From assembly GCA_947501105.1 (NCBI GenBank), contig CANMUP010000001.1, forward strand, positions 992,001 to 1,056,000: DNA of 64,000 nt, in the 5' to 3' direction. Below are positions 27,158-36,411 of the stretch, in pieces. The position numbers and the translations under genes were made by a program. The notes under the pieces were generated by a model. It saw only the letters and a program-made list of their open reading frames with translations, searched no databases and was not told where the DNA came from. The DNA is from an uncultured Flaviramulus sp. Lineage in GTDB: Bacteria; Bacteroidota; Bacteroidia; Flavobacteriales; Flavobacteriaceae. How positions within the stretch are numbered: the stretch's first letter is position 1; every line of letters starts with the position of its first letter.

Positions 27158-28144
27158 GCCTTTTTATTTATAACAATTCAAGGCTGTACTTCGCAAACCA
27201 ATAAAATTAATGGGGTAAGTTTTGTAGCTTCAGCTGAAGCCATAAATGAAACCCATGTAAAGCCAGTTGTTAGCGTAAATGCAAATTATGCTGCAATTAT
27301 GCCTTTTGGTTTTATAAAAAGTTTAAAACATCCAGAAATTGTATTTAATACCCAAAGACAATGGTTTGGAGAAACTAAAGCAGGAGCGAAGCAATATATA
27401 TTAGAGCTTAGAAAAAAGCATATTAAGATTATGCTGAAACCTCAAATTTGGGTTTGGCATGGTGAGTTTACAGGATATATTGAAATGAACTCTGAAGTTA
27501 ATTGGAAAGCTTTAGAAAATTCGTATTCAAAATTTATTTTAGAGCATGCGCAATTAGCTCAGGATGTAAAGGCAGAATTATTTTGCATTGGAACAGAGCT
27601 TGAAAAGTTTATTGAAAATAGGCCTAAGTATTGGAGTGATTTAATAGTAGAAATAAAGAAAATATACAAAGGTAAATTAACTTATGCAGCAAATTGGGAT
27701 GAGTTTAAGCGCACACCATTTTGGAGCGATTTAGATTTTATTGGAGTTGATGCTTATTTTCCCGTAAGTGAAGAAAAAACACCTACTATTAATCAGTTAA
27801 AAGTAGGGTGGGTACCACATAAAGCTGTTATAAAAAAGTATTCAGAGACATATAATAAACCCGTTTTGTTTACTGAATTTGGTTATAGAAGTGTAGATTA
27901 TTCGGGGAAAGAACCATGGAAAAGCGATATAAGTATGAATGTTGTTAACTTAGAAGCTCAGGCCAATACTACACAAGCGTTGTTTGAAACCTTTTGGAAT
28001 GAAGATTGGTTTGCTGGTGGTTTTATTTGGAAATGGTTTCATAAACATGAACACAGTGGAGGTGCTGAAGATGTGTTTTTTACACCACAAAATAAACCTG
28101 TAGAAAATTTGTTACGCAAGCAGTATATAGAGCATTCTAAATGA
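27134..28144 (+). CDS. GH113-like glycoside hydrolase, lipoprotein
   Basis: This 336-residue envelope lipoprotein (lipobox IQGC, Cys at about residue 18) has a TIM-barrel sequence. It contains Glu155 in FCIGTELEKF and Glu248 in VLFTEFGYRS. These correspond to the acid/base and nucleophile motifs of GH113 and related clan A enzymes (beta-mannanase type). The aromatic-rich IMLKPQIWVWHGEFTG segment fits a sugar-binding cleft. It overlaps the following lipoprotein gene by four bases. The substrate is not established: GH113 is known for beta-mannan, but flavobacterial homologues are mostly untested. Confidence 0.78.
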   Translation: MKLFKLLIAFLFITIQGCTSQTNKINGVSFVASAEAINETHVKPVVSVNANYAAIMPFGFIKSLKHPEIVFNTQRQWFGETKAGAKQYILELRKKHIKIMLKPQIWVWHGEFTGYIEMNSEVNWKALENSYSKFILEHAQLAQDVKAELFCIGTELEKFIENRPKYWSDLIVEIKKIYKGKLTYAANWDEFKRTPFWSDLDFIGVDAYFPVSEEKTPTINQLKVGWVPHKAVIKKYSETYNKPVLFTEFGYRSVDYSGKEPWKSDISMNVVNLEAQANTTQALFETFWNEDWFAGGFIWKWFHKHEHSGGAEDVFFTPQNKPVENLLRKQYIEHSK

Positions 28145-28875
28145 ATAAATTTAAATACATAATTGTGGGCCTTTTAGTTTTTACGTCTTGTTTAAAGGAT
28201 AATGATGATGATTTGCTGTTTGATACTTTAGAGGCGTATGTTTTAAACAAACCTACTGAGATGGGAGCTGTAATAGCATGTGCAGCTAGTGATGTAAATA
28301 CAAATGATGTTTTAACTTTTTATTACCCAGAAACTGGGGCAGTCAACATTAGGTTTTATGAAACTGCAACTGCCCAAGTTGATAAAAATGATTTTTCAAA
28401 TTATAAACAAGTAGTTATCCAAAACGATCCCTTTTTTAATGGTTATTTAGGAAAGTTTACCCAAGCATCAATCATCGAAAAATGGATTATAGTTACTTAT
28501 GAATTGGATAATGAGATAAAAATATCTAACCCTATTCGGTCCAAACAAAATACAAAACCAACGGTTTGGAATGATAATGTTTCAATAAACCAGGATGTAG
28601 CAGGAATGCCAAATTTTACTTGGGTAGATAATTCTTTTGGCGATAATGCTATTTATTTTCAAGTTGTTTCAGATGCTCAAGATAATTTACTTTCAGGAAC
28701 TTATACTTATGATGATCATTTCCAATATTATGACACTTCAAATGTGGTTTTAAATATAACAACGCAAACTCCTCCATTACTTATAACAGCCAATAATTAT
28801 AATTTCACTTTAATGGATGTAAGCGAAGATAATTGGGTGAATTGGGTGATTCTAAAAACATTTGAAGCACAATGA
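28141..28875 (+). CDS. Hypothetical lipoprotein
   Basis: I do not recognise this 244-residue protein. It has a lipoprotein signal (lipobox FTSC at about residue 17) and an Asp-rich spacer (LKDNDDDLL) that would extend it from the membrane. A beta-rich body of about 200 residues includes an AVIACAASDVN segment. It overlaps the upstream GH113-like gene and the downstream POTRA-barrel gene by four bases each (ATGA), which implies tight cotranslation and a shared process at the envelope. Confidence 0.72.
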   Translation: MNKFKYIIVGLLVFTSCLKDNDDDLLFDTLEAYVLNKPTEMGAVIACAASDVNTNDVLTFYYPETGAVNIRFYETATAQVDKNDFSNYKQVVIQNDPFFNGYLGKFTQASIIEKWIIVTYELDNEIKISNPIRSKQNTKPTVWNDNVSINQDVAGMPNFTWVDNSFGDNAIYFQVVSDAQDNLLSGTYTYDDHFQYYDTSNVVLNITTQTPPLLITANNYNFTLMDVSEDNWVNWVILKTFEAQ

Positions 28876-30134
28876 GTAAAATTCTAACCTTCATATTAGT
28901 AAGTTTATTTAGTGTGAGTTTGTTTTCGCAGAACCATATGGTCGCCGATTTAAAAATTCAAGGGAATAAAAAACTAAAATCATCTTTCATAAAAAATATT
29001 TCTACTATTAAAGCAGGAGAAAAGTTAGATTCATTAGTTATTGAGCAAGATATAAAACGTTTAAAACGCTTACCATCTGTATCTCACGCATATTATCAGG
29101 TGTTTCATTCTAATGAAGGGCAGTATAATGTGTTTTATAATATAGAGGAGAACTTTACTTTAATTCCGTCTGCAAATATTTATACAACAAATAATGATGA
29201 ATTTGCATATCGATTAGGATTACATGAGTTTAATTTGTTTGGAAGAAACATTGGCTTTGGAGGTTTTTATCAAAAGGACATCTACAGCAGTTACGCCATA
29301 AATTTCAGAGCACCTTACTTGTTTTCAAACAAACTAGGTTTAGCAGTAAATTATCAAGATTTAACAACACAGGAACCTGTTTTCTTTGATAATACTACAG
29401 CTGATTATAAGTATAATAATCAATCTATAGAAATTTTGGGTATGTATGAGTTTAATTTTAATAATAAAATTGAACTGGGTATAAACTATTTTGTTGAAGA
29501 TTATGCTTATAAGTTTGGTGCTACAAACCCTAGTGTTCCTCAAGAGTTAAATGTGCACAAATGGTTATTAAAGAGTATTTATGAATATAATAATTTAGAT
29601 TATTCTTATCAGTATGTATCTGGAATTAAAAATCAATTTAACTTTCAGTATGTTACTTCAACAAACGATGCTTTACCCGATTTTTTTATTGCATGGAATG
29701 ACTTTTTCTATTTTAAACGTTTTGGTACACGAAGTAATTGGGCTAATAGATTACGACTAGGTCTGTCAAAAAATGATAAAACGCCATTTGCACCTTTTTC
29801 TGTAGACAATAATTTAAACATTAGAGGTGTTGGTAATACCATTGATAGAGGCACAGGTGTTATGGTGCTTAATACAGAGTTTCGTCATACACTTTATGAA
29901 AAAAATTGGTTTGTTTTACAAGGCAATGCTTTTGTTGATGCTGGTTCTTGGCGAAATCCAGGAGGCGATTTTGGTGACTTCAGTAAAAACGAAAACATTA
30001 AAGTATACCCTGGATTAGGTCTTAGGTTTATTCATAAAAAGATATACAATGCTATTTTTAGAATTGATTACGGACATGGTATAACTAAAAATTCTACTAA
30101 AGGTTTTGTGTTTGGTATTGGGCAATATTTCTAA
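28872..30134 (+). CDS. POTRA-containing outer-membrane barrel protein (Omp85-like)
   Basis: This 420-residue protein has a signal peptide (ILTFILVSLFSVSLFSQ) and one POTRA-like domain at about residues 22-95 (ADLKIQGNKKLKSSFIKN, with EQDIKRLKRLPSVSHAYYQV). A C-terminal beta-barrel resembling the BamA/TamA family carries LRLGLSKNDKTPF, then NLNIRGVGNTIDRG, a possible (V/I)RG(F/Y)-like strand 6 loop, and a final strand ending VFGIGQYF. One POTRA is fewer than in BamA itself, so a specialised translocator is more likely. It is cotranslated with the lipoprotein upstream. Confidence 0.78.
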   Translation: MSKILTFILVSLFSVSLFSQNHMVADLKIQGNKKLKSSFIKNISTIKAGEKLDSLVIEQDIKRLKRLPSVSHAYYQVFHSNEGQYNVFYNIEENFTLIPSANIYTTNNDEFAYRLGLHEFNLFGRNIGFGGFYQKDIYSSYAINFRAPYLFSNKLGLAVNYQDLTTQEPVFFDNTTADYKYNNQSIEILGMYEFNFNNKIELGINYFVEDYAYKFGATNPSVPQELNVHKWLLKSIYEYNNLDYSYQYVSGIKNQFNFQYVTSTNDALPDFFIAWNDFFYFKRFGTRSNWANRLRLGLSKNDKTPFAPFSVDNNLNIRGVGNTIDRGTGVMVLNTEFRHTLYEKNWFVLQGNAFVDAGSWRNPGGDFGDFSKNENIKVYPGLGLRFIHKKIYNAIFRIDYGHGITKNSTKGFVFGIGQYF

Positions 30135-30141
30135 TATTGCT

Positions 30142-30173
30142 TTGATAATTCTTAAAAGAATCCCTTATTTTTG
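30142..30173 (+). promoter_or_regulatory. Candidate promoter of the metallophosphoesterase gene
   Basis: A TTG at 30142-30144 and TATTTTTG at 30166-30173 are separated by 21 bases, which fits the Bacteroidota pattern TTG-N(17-23)-TAnnTTTG. The ATG at 30190 is 17 bases downstream. Confidence 0.5.
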
Positions 30174-30189
30174 ATTGAAAATCTAATCA

Positions 30190-30921
30190 ATGAAAACATT
30201 TGCAATAGGAGATATTCATGGCGGCTTAAAGGCTTTAATCCAGTTATTAAATAAGTTGGAAGTTAAAGATGAAGATACACTTGTTTTTGTGGGTGATTAT
30301 GTAGATGGTTGGAGTGAATCTGCACAAGTTATTCAGTTTTTAATTGAACTTTCTGAAAAAATAAATTGTGTTTTTATAAAGGGGAATCATGATGTTTGGT
30401 GCGAAAACTGGTTAAAAACCGATGAGGTTAACCCAACTTGGTATATGCATGGTGGCAAAGAAACAATGGAGAGTTATTCAGGCTTTTCAGAAGATATAAA
30501 AAAGAAACATTTAACGCTTTTTGAAAGCATGCCTCTTTATTTTATTGATAATGAAAACAGATTGTTTGTTCATGCTGGATTTACATCAATGCATGGTGTG
30601 AAAAAAGAAGTTTTTAAAGAGAGTCTTTACTTTGATAGAACCCTTTTTGAAATGGCATTGACCATGGATAAGCGTATTAAAAAAGATTCAGAATTGTATC
30701 CACAACGATTAAAACATTATAGCGAAATTTATATTGGACACACACCAACAATCAATTTTAATGTTGATGTTCCGATGCATGCGGTAAATGTATGGAATAT
30801 TGATACTGGAGCCGCTTTTACAGGGAAATTATCAGCTATCAATATTAATACAAAAGAGTTTTTTCAAAGCGACAATTTACCTGCTTTATATCCAAACGAA
30901 AAGGGTAGGAATAAAGGTTAA
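30190..30921 (+). CDS. Metallophosphoesterase (PPP-like serine/threonine phosphatase)
   Basis: This 243-residue cytosolic phosphatase has the full metal-site series: GDIHGG near residue 7, FVGDYVDGW near 35, IKGNHDVW near 60, LFVHAGF, and IGHTPTI near 200. These are the motifs of bacterial PPP-type or ApaH-like phosphatases with two metal ions. The substrate may be a phosphoprotein or a nucleotide and cannot be chosen from sequence. It ends two bases before the convergent gene. Confidence 0.9.
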   Translation: MKTFAIGDIHGGLKALIQLLNKLEVKDEDTLVFVGDYVDGWSESAQVIQFLIELSEKINCVFIKGNHDVWCENWLKTDEVNPTWYMHGGKETMESYSGFSEDIKKKHLTLFESMPLYFIDNENRLFVHAGFTSMHGVKKEVFKESLYFDRTLFEMALTMDKRIKKDSELYPQRLKHYSEIYIGHTPTINFNVDVPMHAVNVWNIDTGAAFTGKLSAININTKEFFQSDNLPALYPNEKGRNKG

Positions 30922-30923
30922 AA

Positions 30924-32450
30924 CTACTCAATACTCTTAAAATTTTTTATAGCCTGATTAGGTTCAATAACATTATAACCTTTCCAGAATTCTGGATCGT
31001 ATTTTGGTAAATATGTAGGGTTTACTTTTGCTTTTTCAGTATAGCTATTAAACGAGGCTTCAGTAATACTTTCGTTTTCAAAAACAACTAATTCTTTTTT
31101 TGTAATATTTGATACTATAAAATGAATATCAGAAGAAATTTCATTTTGCTTTCTTCGTCCTTTTGTGTGTTTGTTTTTTTCAATAATTTTTAAAGGTCTT
31201 TTAATTCCAAACTTGCTACCCATTTCTACTTCTGCATATTTAAGGGCATATTTGTCAGCATTATTTTTAGAATATATAAAGGTTCCTTTTTTCAAGTATT
31301 CATTTAACGAAATACCTAAAAGTCTAAACTTTTTTAAAGATTTTACATTCTCGTAATCTACACGCACTATTGCAAAATCATCAGTATTTACATAAAAGGT
31401 TCCTTTAAAATCCTCTTTCCTTTTTGGTGTAAATGTTATTTTGTAAACAAAATTACCGTTTAAGAAAATATAATCTAAAAGCTCAAAATCATATCGTCTA
31501 GATTTTTCTAAAAAATTTAAATGAGAGTCTTCATATATAAAACTACTATACTCTAAATTGGTAATAGAACCTTTTCTATATTTTAAAAAATCCTTTTTTC
31601 TTTCACGTTCTTTCTTTTTTTGCGCCTCTATAAGCTCTTTGGTTTGTTCTGCTTCTTTAGCTTCTTTTGCATCTCCAAAAAGCGAAGAATCAATCTCTTC
31701 TTTAGTACCAAACCATCCAGATTTAATTTTAAAATAGGAGTCTCTTTTTACGTGTTTCCTAAAAATTGCATTGAATTTTTCTTCTAAGCCTTCAAAAGTA
31801 ATTTCGTTGTTTTTGTCATAAAGATTAGAGGCTTTTATAATATCTAACTTTTGAGCATTATTTGGAATAGGTTTTTCATATAAATCACCTAAAATTTCAG
31901 TATAATTATCGGAGCTTTTAGGCATAATATTTAGTAAACTATCGACAAATTTTTGACTAAATTCTGGAATGGTAGACTTTTTTATATCAATATTGTTTTT
32001 TAAAACATTAGTTAAGTAAGATTCTCTATAAAACAGCTTACTTTTTGTAAAATCAAAATCGTAATTACTTGCTAAATTTTGGCTTATTTTATTTAAAATT
32101 TCTTCAATAGTGTAGTTTTTATTTGAAACTAAAACTTCATCCAATTCAATAGATTTTTGACTTAAAACAATAATGCTATCTGTAAATTTTTGAATAGCAA
32201 TACGCCTAGTTTCGTAACCTAAACAGTTAATAAAAAGAGAATCCCTCTCGGTAGGTTTCCTATTTAAATGCATATGGAAAATACCGTAGCCATTAGTAAT
32301 AACACCAGACTTTTTATTAAGTTCAATAGTTGCGAACGGAATAGGCTTTTGAGTGGTGGAATCAATCAATTTAGCATGTATAGATTCTTGTGCTTGAAAT
32401 AACTGAGAAAAAAAGAGTGTAATTAAAATAAGATGTAAACTTGGTTTCAT
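30924..32450 (-). CDS. Carboxypeptidase-like regulatory-domain outer-membrane-associated protein
   Basis: This 508-residue protein has a signal peptide (LHLILITLFFSQLFQAQ) and one CarboxypepD_reg-like domain at about residues 25-105 (ATIELNKKSGVITNGYGIFHMHL), the fold that begins many TonB-dependent receptors. The remainder lacks plug and barrel features but holds a charged helix (about 265-290, rich in Glu and Lys) and a beta-rich region with FKGTFYVNTDDFAIVRVDYE. It lies directly downstream of the arsenosugar glycosyltransferase gene. Flavobacterial proteins of this type are common and uncharacterised. Confidence 0.75.
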   Translation of the reverse strand: MKPSLHLILITLFFSQLFQAQESIHAKLIDSTTQKPIPFATIELNKKSGVITNGYGIFHMHLNRKPTERDSLFINCLGYETRRIAIQKFTDSIIVLSQKSIELDEVLVSNKNYTIEEILNKISQNLASNYDFDFTKSKLFYRESYLTNVLKNNIDIKKSTIPEFSQKFVDSLLNIMPKSSDNYTEILGDLYEKPIPNNAQKLDIIKASNLYDKNNEITFEGLEEKFNAIFRKHVKRDSYFKIKSGWFGTKEEIDSSLFGDAKEAKEAEQTKELIEAQKKKERERKKDFLKYRKGSITNLEYSSFIYEDSHLNFLEKSRRYDFELLDYIFLNGNFVYKITFTPKRKEDFKGTFYVNTDDFAIVRVDYENVKSLKKFRLLGISLNEYLKKGTFIYSKNNADKYALKYAEVEMGSKFGIKRPLKIIEKNKHTKGRRKQNEISSDIHFIVSNITKKELVVFENESITEASFNSYTEKAKVNPTYLPKYDPEFWKGYNVIEPNQAIKNFKSIE

Positions 32451-32528
32451 ATAAAAATCTGTTTGCTATAAAAGTAGACGATTATATGACCTAAATGTAA
32501 CAATTAGTGTTTCGTTAAGTGTAATTTA

Positions 32529-33233
32529 TCATTTTTTAACACTTACATATTTTAAATAATATTGATTCAGTTTTTCGGGCGAAGCACCAAACCATTTTTT
32601 TAAATGTATAGTCCAATAGTGAAACTGCAAACGCCAAATACCATTAGTGCAATAACACCTAGGAGATGTTGTTAGCCATTTTTGAATAACAACAAATTGC
32701 TTGCGAGCGTAAAGCTTACCAATTAAATCGTTGTCTTCGTAAATTTTAAAATTCTCATCATAACCATCAATATTATTGAAAAGTGACTTTGTAATAAACA
32801 AACTTTGGTCACCGCCACGGCAAGATTTAAAAGGTAACCGAGTTAATTGTCCTGCAAGTTTTAACCACCAATGATTACTGTTAAACTTCATTATAAAGCA
32901 ACCAGCAGTGTTGTTTCTTTTAACTTGTTCAATAATAAGTTTATCAAAATTTTTAGGAGGAAAAGAATCAGCATGCAAAAAATAAAGAATGCTTCCCTTG
33001 GCTTTTTTTGCACCTAAATTCATTTGTTTTGCACGACCCTTTTTTGAATGAAGGAGCACAATGTTGTTGAATTTTGAAACAATATTTTGAGAACCATCTG
33101 TACTTCCACCATCAACAATAATAACCTCTAAAACATTTTCTTTTGACGAATTTTCAAAAAGATGATTTAGTAAATGGTAGATATTATCTACTTCATTTAA
33201 TGTAGGTATTATTATGGAGATTTGGTGCTTCAT
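32529..33233 (-). CDS. TIGR04283-family arsenosugar-associated GT2 glycosyltransferase
   Basis: This 234-residue GT-A enzyme has IIIPTLNEVDNIYHLL at the N-terminus, then VDGGSTDGS, FLHADSFPP and CRGGDQSLFI, the pattern of the TIGR04283 (MftF-like) group associated with arsenosugar loci. I start at ATG 33233, where the conserved strand begins. The open frame continues 33 codons further upstream, but that stretch is made entirely of a palindromic intergenic repeat (33246-33330) and should not be counted as protein. It presumably transfers a glycosyl-type group onto an intermediate of arsenosugar assembly; the reaction is not shown directly. Confidence 0.85.
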   Translation of the reverse strand: MKHQISIIIPTLNEVDNIYHLLNHLFENSSKENVLEVIIVDGGSTDGSQNIVSKFNNIVLLHSKKGRAKQMNLGAKKAKGSILYFLHADSFPPKNFDKLIIEQVKRNNTAGCFIMKFNSNHWWLKLAGQLTRLPFKSCRGGDQSLFITKSLFNNIDGYDENFKIYEDNDLIGKLYARKQFVVIQKWLTTSPRCYCTNGIWRLQFHYWTIHLKKWFGASPEKLNQYYLKYVSVKK

Positions 33234-33245
33234 ATTTTGTTTTTC

Positions 33246-33330
33246 GTCATTGCGAAACAAATTCTTAATTTGTTGTGGCAATCTGTTTAATGTTTTAGAG
33301 ATTACCCGTCGCTTTGCTTCTCGGAATGAC
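33246..33330. repeat. REP-like palindromic intergenic repeat
   Basis: An 85-base element with imperfect inverted ends (GTCATTGCGAA at the left, TCGGAATGAC at the right) between the DUF547 gene and the TIGR04283 gene. The GTCATT...AATGAC ends and the internal CAATCTG and GCTTCTCGG words resemble a dispersed palindromic repeat common in flavobacterial genomes. It adds a false 33-codon extension to the downstream gene. Confidence 0.65.
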
Positions 33331-33339
33331 ATGTTTTAT

Positions 33340-34191
33340 TTATTCATTCAAATCCCAATCATAGGTTTTAAAACTTCTTTTCGCTTTCGCTGAAATTTCG
33401 ATATCCGAATATTGGTTTAAAAAATCAATTACACTACCATTTTGTTTAAAATCTTTAGTAAACCATTGAAATATTTTAGATAATTCAATTTTATTTTCTG
33501 AGATATTATTTTTTGAGGTGTCAGATAGAAATTCTTTAGTAACATAGGTTAGTTGCTCATCTAAATTCAAAGCATTATAAGCTTCGTTTAGTAATTTAGG
33601 ACATGAAACTGATGCACAAACAATAGCAAAATGAATACGAGGCTCATCCATTTTTCGTAAAATTTGATGTTCAATGTCGTTTAAATTATACCATTTTTCA
33701 CCTAATTTCCAAAAGCGTTTATCCCAAGGTTTATCAATGTCTTTTATGCTTTTTACTGGGTAATTGCGTAGAATTAAATCAATGGTCATAGCATTGTAAG
33801 CATTTATCCAATAGGCTAATTTTTCTTGTTTTGTCCATGTTTCTATTGGCATGGTATCGCTTAACGAAGAAATATAGTTTGACAGAAGCTTTCGATTGTT
33901 TTTAAAAGCGTTATAATCTACATTTCCATTTTTAGAAATATACTTTTTAAGTAAATTATCCCATGCAGTATGGTTAAAAACTTTTTTAGGTTCAACTTTA
34001 GTTGGAATATTTTCTTGATTTGGAATGACACTATCAACCACAATAGTTGTTAGTTCTTCTTGAATGATTGAATCTTTAGTTTTAACTATTATTTCAGTTG
34101 GCTCTTTAGGTTTTTGAGTTTCAACAACCCGCTTTGTTCCAGAACAAGCTGATAAAATAATAATTAAAAATATAGATATTGTGTACTTCAT
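33340..34191 (-). CDS. DUF547 lipoprotein of the arsenosugar locus
   Basis: This 283-residue lipoprotein (lipobox LSAC, Cys at about residue 16) has an extended linker rich in Lys, Pro, Thr and Glu up to about residue 70. The DUF547 domain follows, with LAYWINAYNAMTIDLI, YNLNDIEHQILRK and RIHFAIVCASVSCPKLLNEAY, the last holding conserved His and Cys. DUF547 proteins recur in arsenosugar loci, but their function there is not known. It starts 5 bases after the phosphate transporter gene, so they are cotranscribed. It is a paralogue of the DUF547 protein at 25477-26190, with the added linker. Confidence 0.87.
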   Translation of the reverse strand: MKYTISIFLIIILSACSGTKRVVETQKPKEPTEIIVKTKDSIIQEELTTIVVDSVIPNQENIPTKVEPKKVFNHTAWDNLLKKYISKNGNVDYNAFKNNRKLLSNYISSLSDTMPIETWTKQEKLAYWINAYNAMTIDLILRNYPVKSIKDIDKPWDKRFWKLGEKWYNLNDIEHQILRKMDEPRIHFAIVCASVSCPKLLNEAYNALNLDEQLTYVTKEFLSDTSKNNISENKIELSKIFQWFTKDFKQNGSVIDFLNQYSDIEISAKAKRSFKTYDWDLNE

Positions 34192-34196
34192 TTTCT

Positions 34197-35309
34197 TTAT
34201 AGATTCTCTAATAATTTAAAGAGTATACCGCTTATAATTGCTGCCATTGGCAGTGTTAATAACCAAGATAACAATATTTTGCTTATCATTTTGTAATCGG
34301 CTTTTTTGGTAGCCGTACCTATACCAAAAATAGAGCCTACCGATACGTGAGTTGTAGAAACTGGTAATCCGTGAATGCTGGCTGTTGTTACTAATAAACC
34401 CGTAATTAAATTGGCTGTAAAACCTTGGCCGGAATTCATAGGTGTGATTTTTTTACTCATAGTTACTCCTACTTTTTTTGCATTAAGCAATCCGCCAACA
34501 GCCATAACAATAGCAATAATAATCATACTCCATTTAATATCAATAGTATTAATAATTAAAAGTAGTCCAACTATTTTAGGAGTATCATTTAAACCTCTAG
34601 CAAAACTAACAACCCCAGCACTTAAATAATGTAGGCTATCTAAAACCTTTTGTGAACCTAACCCTAAAATTTCGCCTTCGTAAGTTTCCACTTTATCATT
34701 TATTGTAGCTTCTAAAGAGGTATTAGATTTTAACGTTGAGGTGCTATCCATATTAACAGATGCAATATTTATAGTTTGTTTTTTATGAATGCTTAAGTTT
34801 GTTTTTTTAGTAACTCCCAGCTGCTTTCTGAAAAGCTTAAAAATAAGATAAGCTATTAAACTTAAAACAGCAGCCATTAAAGGGCTAACTATTAAAGGCA
34901 TTAAAAATGTGCTTCCAAGTTTTTCAAAATTAAATTGAGAACCTACTGCCATGACTCCAGCACCAAATAAACCTCCAACTAAACTGTGAGTTGTAGAAAT
35001 CGGCATCCCAATTTTAGTCGCAATAAAAACAGTAAGAGCTGCGCCAAAAGCAATAGCAATTGCAAAAATAGGCATGGTAATAAGCTCATTAGGAACTAAT
35101 CCTTTCCCAGAAAAATTCTTTACTAATTCGTTGGCTAAAAATATGGCTGCAACAGATCCCGAAAATGTAGTTATGGTTGCCCAATTAATGGCTTTTTTAT
35201 AATTAGTAGTTCCACTGCCAAAAAGTGTAGCTACCCCTTTAAAATTATCATTAGCACCATTACTAAAAGCTAAAAAGCAAGCAGAAAGGAACAAAAGCAC
35301 AAGAACCAT
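34197..35309 (-). CDS. PiT-family inorganic phosphate transporter
   Basis: This 370-residue inner-membrane transporter has the duplicated PiT signatures: FSNGANDNFKGVATLFGSG near the N-terminus and SFARGLNDTPKIVG in the second half, plus ISTTHSLVGG and VSTTHVSVGS. Cytosolic residues of about 150-210 form a hydrophilic insert. PiT carriers import phosphate by cation symport. As arsenate is a phosphate analogue, its location in the arsenosugar locus may reflect coupling of phosphate and arsenic handling, which is inference. A strong terminator lies between it and the upstream arsM gene. Confidence 0.92.
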   Translation of the reverse strand: MVLVLLFLSACFLAFSNGANDNFKGVATLFGSGTTNYKKAINWATITTFSGSVAAIFLANELVKNFSGKGLVPNELITMPIFAIAIAFGAALTVFIATKIGMPISTTHSLVGGLFGAGVMAVGSQFNFEKLGSTFLMPLIVSPLMAAVLSLIAYLIFKLFRKQLGVTKKTNLSIHKKQTINIASVNMDSTSTLKSNTSLEATINDKVETYEGEILGLGSQKVLDSLHYLSAGVVSFARGLNDTPKIVGLLLIINTIDIKWSMIIIAIVMAVGGLLNAKKVGVTMSKKITPMNSGQGFTANLITGLLVTTASIHGLPVSTTHVSVGSIFGIGTATKKADYKMISKILLSWLLTLPMAAIISGILFKLLENL

Positions 35310-35385
35310 AGAAAATTATTTTATTTAGTTTTTGACGATAATATCTATGATAGCTTACTTTTACTTTAAAGAATTTAGTGTTAAA

Positions 35386-35413
35386 AAAAGAGCGACTAAT
35401 TAGTCGCTCTTTT
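35386..35413. terminator. Bidirectional hairpin terminator between arsM and the phosphate transporter gene
   Basis: Arms of 14 perfect pairs (AAAAGAGCGACTAA, 35386-35399, against its complement to 35413) are flanked by an A-run on one side and T-run on the other. On the minus strand it lies about 20 bases after the arsM stop and ends in a T-rich tract. It would separate arsM from the transporter transcript. Confidence 0.85.
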
Positions 35414-35434
35414 AATTGTATTATAATAAGTTGT

Positions 35435-36403
35435 TTAGCAACAACCTCCACCATCGTAATGAAAAGTAGATTCTGAAAAATAAATATCATCTCTACCTAA
35501 AGCTTGTAATGTTCCAGCGGTTTTATCGCAAATAGCTAAAGGTTGATTTTTTAACAAAACATGACCAGCTTTATCATCAAAATAATCTTCATCACCGTAA
35601 TAAATTGCTGCTTTCCCTGTAAAAATACACGGACCATCTTCTGGCATTGGATCTTTAATTGCGGCAACCTCAATAGACTCTATATAAATTAATTCATCAG
35701 TTGGATAATTTTTAGGATCTAAAATTCTATAAGGCTTACGTGCACGAATTTCAATAGTTCCAAACCCAGCATCAGTTAAAGCTTTTACATATTCTGCAAT
35801 GGGTAAACTACCACTTAAACATAAAGCACGTAAACGTTCGTCGTTACGTAATTCTTCATTCATAGGTTGCTCACAAGTTGGATCGCTCATTACTAAACGA
35901 CCATGAGGCTTTAAAACACGATACATTTCAGCGATAGCCTTCTTTAAATCATCAGCTTTAAAAATATTAAATAAGCAGTTTTGTGCTGCAACATCAATAC
36001 TATTGTCTTCAACAGGAAGATGCATTGCATCTCCTTTTTTAAGGTCAACAAATTCACTTTTAAACCAAGGATTTTGTGCTTCAGCTTCTTTGAAATTTTT
36101 ACGCGAGGCTTCCAGCATTTCATCTACTACATCAATACCAACTACCCCCCCTTTTTGGCGGTTAAAATAGGCGAATTGTAATAATTCCATGCCACCTCCA
36201 ACGCCAACATAAAGCATTTTCGGGTTGTTGGTTAAATCGCGTGCATGGACAGTAGAACCACATCCGTAATTCATCTCTTGCATAATTCTAGGTATTTTTA
36301 ACCCTGGTAATTCCCATATTGGGTTTGTGGTACAACATAAGCCAACGTCTGGGGTTAATGCTGCTTCTTTATATACGTTGTGAGTGGTTTCTAAGTAGCT
36401 CAT
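35435..36403 (-). CDS. arsM: Arsenosugar biosynthesis arsenite methyltransferase ArsM
   Basis: This 322-residue S-adenosylmethionine-dependent methyltransferase is expected to methylate arsenite to mono- and dimethylated species, the first step toward arsenosugars. The Rossmann glycine motif is LYVGVGGGMELLQFAY, followed by GIDVVDEMLEASRKNF and the arsenic-methyltransferase-like PVEDNSIDVAAQNCLFNIF. Cysteines occur at the N-terminus (DVGLCCTTNP), mid-protein (AQNC, DPTCEQP) and as a C-terminal pair (DGGGCC), which suits As(III) binding. The immediate neighbours (ArsS, TIGR04282 and TIGR04283) fix it as the arsenosugar-type ArsM. A palindrome lies 8 bases upstream of the start. Confidence 0.92.
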   Translation of the reverse strand: MSYLETTHNVYKEAALTPDVGLCCTTNPIWELPGLKIPRIMQEMNYGCGSTVHARDLTNNPKMLYVGVGGGMELLQFAYFNRQKGGVVGIDVVDEMLEASRKNFKEAEAQNPWFKSEFVDLKKGDAMHLPVEDNSIDVAAQNCLFNIFKADDLKKAIAEMYRVLKPHGRLVMSDPTCEQPMNEELRNDERLRALCLSGSLPIAEYVKALTDAGFGTIEIRARKPYRILDPKNYPTDELIYIESIEVAAIKDPMPEDGPCIFTGKAAIYYGDEDYFDDKAGHVLLKNQPLAICDKTAGTLQALGRDDIYFSESTFHYDGGGCC

Positions 36404-36411
36404 AATTTTTT

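Noticed and set aside
33234-33332. N-terminal 33-codon extension of the TIGR04283 glycosyltransferase ORF
   Set aside because: It is entirely composed of a palindromic intergenic repeat, and the conserved first strand of the GT2 fold starts at the ATG at 33233.
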